From an uncultured candidate division WPS-2 bacterium (lineage in GTDB: Bacteria > Vulcanimicrobiota > Vulcanimicrobiia > Vulcanimicrobiales > Vulcanimicrobiaceae): a DNA stretch of 39,334 nt. The position numbers and the translations under genes are program-made. The stretch's first letter is position 1. Each line of letters starts with the position of its first letter. The stretch lies in assembly GCA_937927945.1 (NCBI GenBank), contig CALEYW010000068.1:1-39334 (forward strand), given 5' to 3'. The notes under the pieces were generated by a model, which searched no databases, was not told the DNA's origin, and worked only from the letters and a program-made list of their open reading frames with translations. Shown here piece by piece: positions 34,906-39,334 of this stretch.

Positions 34906-36894
34906 TTACCTTGCGCTCAGACGAAGGCGGGCGCTGACGTGCGTGCCGCACCCGGGCAGACGCCGCACGCGGACTTCGTCGGCAAGCATCTCGACGATCG
35001 CGAGGCCGCGACCGCTTTCGTCCATCGCTTCGGCCGCGTGCGGCGCGTACGCGAAGCCGGGCCCGCGATCGACCACGTGCAGGACCGGCGTCGCGCTGTC
35101 CCAGGCCAAGCCGATGTCGATCGGGCCCGGCGCGTGCCGCACGACGTTGCCGGTCAGCTCGCCGAAGACCAGCTCCGCCGCATCCAGATCCGCGTCCGGT
35201 TCGACCAGCGGCCGCAACCCCGTGATGAACGACGTGCGCGCCGCGTGCGCGGCCGTCGCGTCCTCGGCGTCGAACCGCCAGCGTGGATCGCGATCGAACG
35301 AGATCGAGAGAATGGCGACGTCGTCGCGCACGCCGTCGAAGAGCACGGAGTCGCGGATCAACTTCGCCGGCGCCGCGACGTGCGCGATTGCCTCGGAGGA
35401 GAGGATCGCGCGCACGCGGTCGAGCCCGGCGAGCACGTCGTGGGTCGATTCGACGAGGCCGTCGGTGTAGAGCACCAGCAGTGCGTCGGCGGGAAGCGTC
35501 GCCCGCCACAGCATCGGCGAATCCTCGACCAAACCCAGCGGCGGACCGGCGCTGCCGCCGATCTCGCGCACGCGCGCCTCCGCCGTGCGCAAAAACGGCA
35601 TCGGGTGGCCGGCCGACGCGAAGGCGAAGCGGCGCGTGCTGCGGTCGAGGATGCCGACGAACGCCGTGACGAACGGATCGGCAAACTCCGCGCGCAGTGC
35701 GACGTTCGCCGCAGAGAGAATCGCGTCGGGCTCCAGCCCTTGGTACGCGGCGACGCGGATCGCGTGCCGCACGCTTCCCATCAGGACCGCGGCATCGAGA
35801 CCCTTGCCGGTGACGTCGCCGATCGAGACGACGAGTTTGCCGTTGGCTTCGAAGGCATCGTACCAGTCGCCGCCGACTTCGGCCTCGCTGGCGGCCGGCA
35901 TGTAGACGGCGTCGAGCGAGACGTCATCGAAGGCGGGGAGCGACTTCGGCAGCGCGGCGAGCTGGAACGTGCTCGCGACCTTGCGCTCGCGCTCGAACGC
36001 GCGAACGTTCTCGATCGCGTGCGCGAGGCGCTTCGCGATCAGCTCGGCAACCTGCACGTCGGCGTCGTCGAAGACGTGACCGCCGGAGCCGTTCGAGAAC
36101 TGCAGCGCGCCGAACACCGAGCCGCGCCCGCGCAGCGGCACCGTGATCGCGCTGCGGATGTCGAGCGCCTCGAGCATCTCCAGATGGCGTGTGTCCTGCG
36201 CCGTCGCTTGATGCACCGCGCTCGGCACCTCGCGGAGAAACACCGTCCGGCCGCCGTCGATCACGCGCGCCGTCGGGCTCGAACGGCCCAGCGGGTACGC
36301 TCGCACCATCTCCGTCGCGAGGGCGACCTTCGCCGGATCGCGATGGCGGATCGATGCGGTTTCGATCGTCCCGTCCTCCGCCAGCAGGTGCACGACGCAC
36401 CATTCGGAGACGCTCGGAACGGTCAGCCCGCTCGCCCAGAACACGCCCGCAAGATCGACCGCGCTCGCCAACGCTTCGTTGATGTCGGCGAGCAGCTGCA
36501 GCGCGAGCTCGTTGCGCTTTTGCGAGTCGACGTCGACGGCGCTGCCGATCCAATCGAGCATGACGCCATCGGCATCGAGCCGCGGCGTGACCGATGCGTG
36601 GTGCCACCGATACACGCCGTCGGCACGGCGGATCCGAAATTCGATGTCGTCCGAGGCGCCCCCGGCGTGCAACTGCACCCAGTACGCCTCGACCCGAGTG
36701 CGGTCTTCCGCGTGCACCAGCTCGCGGCTCATCGTGAAATCCGAGAACGCGTCGATGTCGCGGGCGGTGTATTCGTGCCAGCGGCGGTTGCCGTACGTGA
36801 TCGTGCCGTCCACGGCCATGATCCAGATCAGGACGGGCAGCGTCGAGGTGATCGACCGATCGCCGGGAGACGTCGCCGGCTGAGGTGTACGCAC
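34906..36894 (-). CDS. PAS-GAF-PP2C phosphatase with a C-terminal HATPase (RsbU/RsbW-like) domain
   Basis: Domains of this 662-residue protein are a PAS domain (about 15-125, with the WHEYTARDI and WIGSAVDVD signatures), a GAF domain (about 135-290), a SpoIIE-type PP2C phosphatase (about 320-520) and a histidine-kinase-like ATPase (about 540-660). PP2C metal residues are visible in AEVGGDWYDAF, IGDVTGKGLDAAV, YTDGLVES and GVRDDVAIL. The ATPase shows ELVFGELTGNVVRHA, VVDRGPGF and SGRGLAIVEML. The GTG start has AAAGGGGGG five bases upstream. Such fusions belong to partner-switching systems that control sigma factors; no STAS-domain antagonist or sigma factor is in the window. Confidence 0.93.
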   Translation of the reverse strand: MRTPQPATSPGDRSITSTLPVLIWIMAVDGTITYGNRRWHEYTARDIDAFSDFTMSRELVHAEDRTRVEAYWVQLHAGGASDDIEFRIRRADGVYRWHHASVTPRLDADGVMLDWIGSAVDVDSQKRNELALQLLADINEALASAVDLAGVFWASGLTVPSVSEWCVVHLLAEDGTIETASIRHRDPAKVALATEMVRAYPLGRSSPTARVIDGGRTVFLREVPSAVHQATAQDTRHLEMLEALDIRSAITVPLRGRGSVFGALQFSNGSGGHVFDDADVQVAELIAKRLAHAIENVRAFERERKVASTFQLAALPKSLPAFDDVSLDAVYMPAASEAEVGGDWYDAFEANGKLVVSIGDVTGKGLDAAVLMGSVRHAIRVAAYQGLEPDAILSAANVALRAEFADPFVTAFVGILDRSTRRFAFASAGHPMPFLRTAEARVREIGGSAGPPLGLVEDSPMLWRATLPADALLVLYTDGLVESTHDVLAGLDRVRAILSSEAIAHVAAPAKLIRDSVLFDGVRDDVAILSISFDRDPRWRFDAEDATAAHAARTSFITGLRPLVEPDADLDAAELVFGELTGNVVRHAPGPIDIGLAWDSATPVLHVVDRGPGFAYAPHAAEAMDESGRGLAIVEMLADEVRVRRLPGCGTHVSARLRLSAR

Positions 36895-36947
36895 GGTCGC
36901 CCCCCTTTAGCCGCGAACGCCCCCGACACCCATCCGCCGAAGGGCGT

Positions 36948-37274
36948 TCAGGGAGCGGCGCGCGCCGCGCACGATGCCAATGCGCGCAGGATGAACCGCA
37001 GCGCGTGCCGGTCCGACTCGATCCTCTCGCGCCGCCCCGGATCCGCGTTCCGCTCCGCCGCATCAAACCGTTCGCCCGCTTGTTTGCGGCTGAGGCCGTC
37101 GTATTCGATCGCCTTGAGAATCGCCGCCTCGCGCCGGATCGCGTCGATGTCGTCGTCGCGGAACCAGGAGTCGGTGCGGATCGCGTGCGCGGCGCGCTGC
37201 AGCAGGTCGCCCGGGACGTAGGCGAACCGGGATTGGGAGGGATTGGAGTCGCTGCCACCCGAGGCTCGGAACAT
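36948..37274 (-). CDS. Small hypothetical protein
   Basis: I do not recognise this 108-residue protein. ATG 37274 is supported by GAGGAGG eight bases upstream. It is mainly helical, with many Arg and Ala residues (DDDIDAIRREAAILKAIEYDGLSRKQAGERFDAAERN in the middle), and the RLxx-like spacing suggests a possible HTH or coiled coil. It precedes the PP2C gene by 53 bases on the same strand, so the two could be co-transcribed. Function cannot be told. Confidence 0.7.
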   Translation of the reverse strand: MFRASGGSDSNPSQSRFAYVPGDLLQRAAHAIRTDSWFRDDDIDAIRREAAILKAIEYDGLSRKQAGERFDAAERNADPGRRERIESDRHALRFILRALASCAARAAP

Positions 37275-37386
37275 TATGGAATCCTCCTCTACACACCCTA
37301 TCGAGGAACCGCCGATCGCCGAAATACCCGAAACTTGGTAGAGAGCGAAGTGCGGTGCCGAATAAGCGACCGCCTGCCTCGCTGGG

Positions 37387-37857
37387 CTACTCGGTTTCGC
37401 TCGGCGAGGGCGCGTGAACGTGTCCGTTGGCGGCGATCGTGCTCCCGGGCCGACGGCACTTGGCGAGCGCCGCCAGGGCGGCGGCGTGGAGGTCGGGGTT
37501 CGTTTCTTCGGCGGCGGCTCGTTCGAGGATGGGGACGCACCACGCGGCGCGCAGCATGCCGAGGTCGCCGATGAGGCGCAGCCGCGCTTCGTCGTCGAGC
37601 GTGCCGTTCGCGCCGTGAACCTGTTCGGGCCACGACGGCGACGGCAATACCACAGCTTCCGCGATCGCGACCTCGTCCGCAAGATCGTCCGCGGCTTCCG
37701 GCACGCCCACGTCAAACGCGACATCCGCGCGCGGCTGCGCCGCGACGGGCGCCGCAACCGGTACCGCCCGCCGTGACGCGCGACGACGCGTCATCACGAC
37801 CGCTCCCACGATGATCACGAGGCCGAGGACGATCAGAACCGCCGACGCGAACGCCAC
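37387..37857 (-). CDS. Membrane-anchored protein with a HEAT-like segment
   Basis: This 156-residue protein has one N-terminal hydrophobic helix (AFASAVLIVLGLVIIVGAVV), a Pro/Ala linker, and a helical segment (LDDEARLRLIGDLGMLRAAWCVPILERAA ... DLHAAALAALAK) resembling a HEAT repeat. Its GTG start is three bases after the stop of the DUF11-type protein, so it is translated as part of the same operon. A scaffolding role beside that surface protein is possible but not shown. The function is unknown. Confidence 0.65.
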   Translation of the reverse strand: MAFASAVLIVLGLVIIVGAVVMTRRRASRRAVPVAAPVAAQPRADVAFDVGVPEAADDLADEVAIAEAVVLPSPSWPEQVHGANGTLDDEARLRLIGDLGMLRAAWCVPILERAAAEETNPDLHAAALAALAKCRRPGSTIAANGHVHAPSPSETE

Positions 37858-37860
37858 GAT

Positions 37861-39334
37861 TTATGCGTTCACGCGTCGCTGTTCGGCGAGGGTTCGCACG
37901 ACCGACTCGCGTTCGGTTTCGAGCTCGACATCGGTCGGCTCGTGCAGAGCGGCCTCGAACTCGGTCGGTGAGAGCGTCGCGAGCTCCGAGAGCGCGCGCA
38001 GCAGCGCGTCGCGATAGGGCGCGAAGTCGGCGACGGGCGCACCGTCGCGCCGCAGCGACGTCCCCATCATCGCCGCGAGCACGCGCCACGGCGCCGCGGT
38101 GACGAGCTTCGCGCGTTGCAGCATCACGACGGACTCCGCCAGGACCGCGCCGTCGACGAACCCTTCGATCCGCAGTCCGTCGTCGTCGGGGCGACCGTGC
38201 GCCGGACTCTGCCGCAACGCCTCGATCACCGCCTTGAGCGAGGCGCGCATCTCCTTCGTTTCGAGATCGTCTTTGTGCAGCGTCGCGCCCGGCAGCCGCA
38301 GCCGCAGGAACAACCGGTCGACGAGCTCGTTGAGCGTCGCCGCATGCCGCTGGAGTTCCGCGGTCGCTTCCGGCGCGACGGCGGCGTCGGGAAAAAGCGC
38401 GCGCAACACCATGAGGTGACCGAGCAGACCCGGGAAGCGCGCCTCCTCGAGGTACTGGACGATCCACTCCAACCGCTCGTCGTCGAGGTCGAGGAAGACG
38501 GCCGCGCCGCCTTGCTGCGCTTCTTCTTTCGGCGGCGCAGGCGCTAAGCGCGTCGGCTGCGCAGCGGGAATCGCATGCTCTCGCGCGCCGTTCGACTTGA
38601 CCGGCACGGCGGGCGGCAATTGGATGTACGTCGTCTCGCCGGCGAGCTCGAATTGGCGTCCGCGTCCGGCCGGTTCGGCACGTCCGGCCGCGGCGTCGAG
38701 CACCGCGAACGGCAGCAGCGGATCGACGATCGGCATCGCCGGCGCCGAACGAATGCGAAGCGGCGCCGCGCCGACGACGAGTTCCGGATTCTCGTCCCAC
38801 GTGACGTACGCGCGCGTCTCGATCAGGCTCCCGGCCGGCAGCGGCGTGTTCACGATGATGCGCAAGCGCGCGAGCACCTCGACGCCGGCGCCGACGTCGC
38901 CCAAAGTCAGGCCGCTGGTGACCAAGAGCGGCGACGTGCCCGAGAAGTCCAACAGCGGCAGATCGTTGACCGTGGTGCTGCCCGGCGCGTAGACCGCGTT
39001 GGTCGGAAGGTCGAGGCGCGCGTTGAGGCGCTTGGCCGCGCCGTCGCCGGTGTTGCGCAGCGCCAGCGTGTAGACGACTTCTTCTCCCGAGTCGACCGCT
39101 TCGTCCGGCAGCGACGTCAGCGTCGCGCCCTCGCCGAACGAGGCTTCCGCGTGCGTCTCGAGCTGCATCGGGGCGAGCGAGAACGGCACGACGTTGCCGC
39201 CGCTGACCCGCGCGCCGACTTCGAGCACGTCGCCGATTCCGACCGTGCCGACGAGCCGCAGGTGGAGCGTGGCCTCGCGCGTCTCGAGCGCCGGGATCTC
39301 ACCGAAGACGACCGTCTCCGCGTCGCGCGACGCG
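37861..39334 (-). CDS. DUF11-type surface protein, cut by the right edge
   Basis: The reading frame is open to the last base of the window, so the N terminus is missing; at least 490 residues are present. The visible N-terminal half has a DUF11-like beta domain (EVVYTLALRNTGDGAAKRLNARLDLPTNAVYAPGSTTVND, then LPAGSLIETRAYVTWDENPELVVG). The C-terminal half is helical (DERLEWIVQYLEEARFPGLLGHLMVL ... RYRDALLRALSELATL) and of unknown type. DUF11 domains occur in cell-surface proteins. It is followed by the membrane-anchored HEAT-like gene after three bases. The true start and any signal peptide lie beyond position 39334. Confidence 0.75.
   Translation of the reverse strand, partial: ASRDAETVVFGEIPALETREATLHLRLVGTVGIGDVLEVGARVSGGNVVPFSLAPMQLETHAEASFGEGATLTSLPDEAVDSGEEVVYTLALRNTGDGAAKRLNARLDLPTNAVYAPGSTTVNDLPLLDFSGTSPLLVTSGLTLGDVGAGVEVLARLRIIVNTPLPAGSLIETRAYVTWDENPELVVGAAPLRIRSAPAMPIVDPLLPFAVLDAAAGRAEPAGRGRQFELAGETTYIQLPPAVPVKSNGAREHAIPAAQPTRLAPAPPKEEAQQGGAAVFLDLDDERLEWIVQYLEEARFPGLLGHLMVLRALFPDAAVAPEATAELQRHAATLNELVDRLFLRLRLPGATLHKDDLETKEMRASLKAVIEALRQSPAHGRPDDDGLRIEGFVDGAVLAESVVMLQRAKLVTAAPWRVLAAMMGTSLRRDGAPVADFAPYRDALLRALSELATLSPTEFEAALHEPTDVELETERESVVRTLAEQRRVNA

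Noticed and set aside
34576..37221. An 881-codon open frame on the plus strand
   Set aside because: It is antisense to the PAS-GAF-PP2C-HATPase gene, which has all expected motifs.

Overview
The window is high-GC DNA (roughly two thirds G+C) packed with chromosomal genes. No insertion sequence, integrase, CRISPR array, tRNA or rRNA was seen, and no stretch over 300 bases lacks a gene. The cell is a diderm: there is a BamA-type outer-membrane assembly protein ending in Phe and a TonB-dependent receptor with a plug domain. Together with the regulator-rich content and the carotenoid genes, this fits a poorly cultured lineage such as Candidatus Eremiobacterota (WPS-2). That placement is an inference and was not tested against any database.

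Layout. (1) 108-4805, minus: the str operon rpsL-rpsG-fusA-tuf-rpsJ, with a clear sigma70-type promoter (TTGACG-17-TATCCT) and a Rho-independent terminator behind rpsJ. (2) 4892-8447, minus: a tightly coupled four-gene operon for a fold-type III PLP decarboxylase, a family 2 glycosyltransferase, a YqcI/YcgG (GntA-type) heme N-hydroxylase and a DUF1989 protein. This is the best candidate for an undescribed pathway, probably acting on an amine or guanidino compound. (3) 8543-12707: a membrane diguanylate cyclase whose Shine-Dalgarno sits in a hairpin, an MFS drug exporter, a degenerate DNA-3-methyladenine-glycosylase-I-like protein with a histone-like tail, and a ferritin-like protein. (4) 12762-18305, minus: a TonB-dependent receptor with a long C-terminal tail, followed by its likely two-component system. 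(5) 18362-20741: RecQ helicase and a small unknown gene.

(6) 20806-23491, plus: glycosyltransferase, CruF-like carotenoid hydratase and acyltransferase, which look like the late steps of an acylated carotenoid glycoside pathway. (7) 23500-25747: two divergent LuxR-type regulators and a VanZ-like membrane protein. (8) 25768-30417: a GIPC-transferase-like beta-propeller protein, an AI-2E/PerM-family transporter and an FAD oxidoreductase. (9) 30423-36894: an envelope-and-signalling block with BamA, an OmpR-type regulator that has lost 27 residues of its DNA-binding domain, an LTxxQ-repeat protein, an intact OmpR-type paralogue, and a PAS-GAF-PP2C-HATPase protein. (10) 36948-39334, minus: a small unknown protein, a membrane-anchored HEAT-like protein and a DUF11-type surface protein that runs off the right edge.

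How parts may work together. Groups 4 and 9 look like envelope sensing and assembly modules, because regulators are translationally coupled or closely linked to outer-membrane proteins. Group 2 resembles a compact small-molecule pathway. Group 6 modifies membrane pigments. These functional links are inferred from gene order and family membership.
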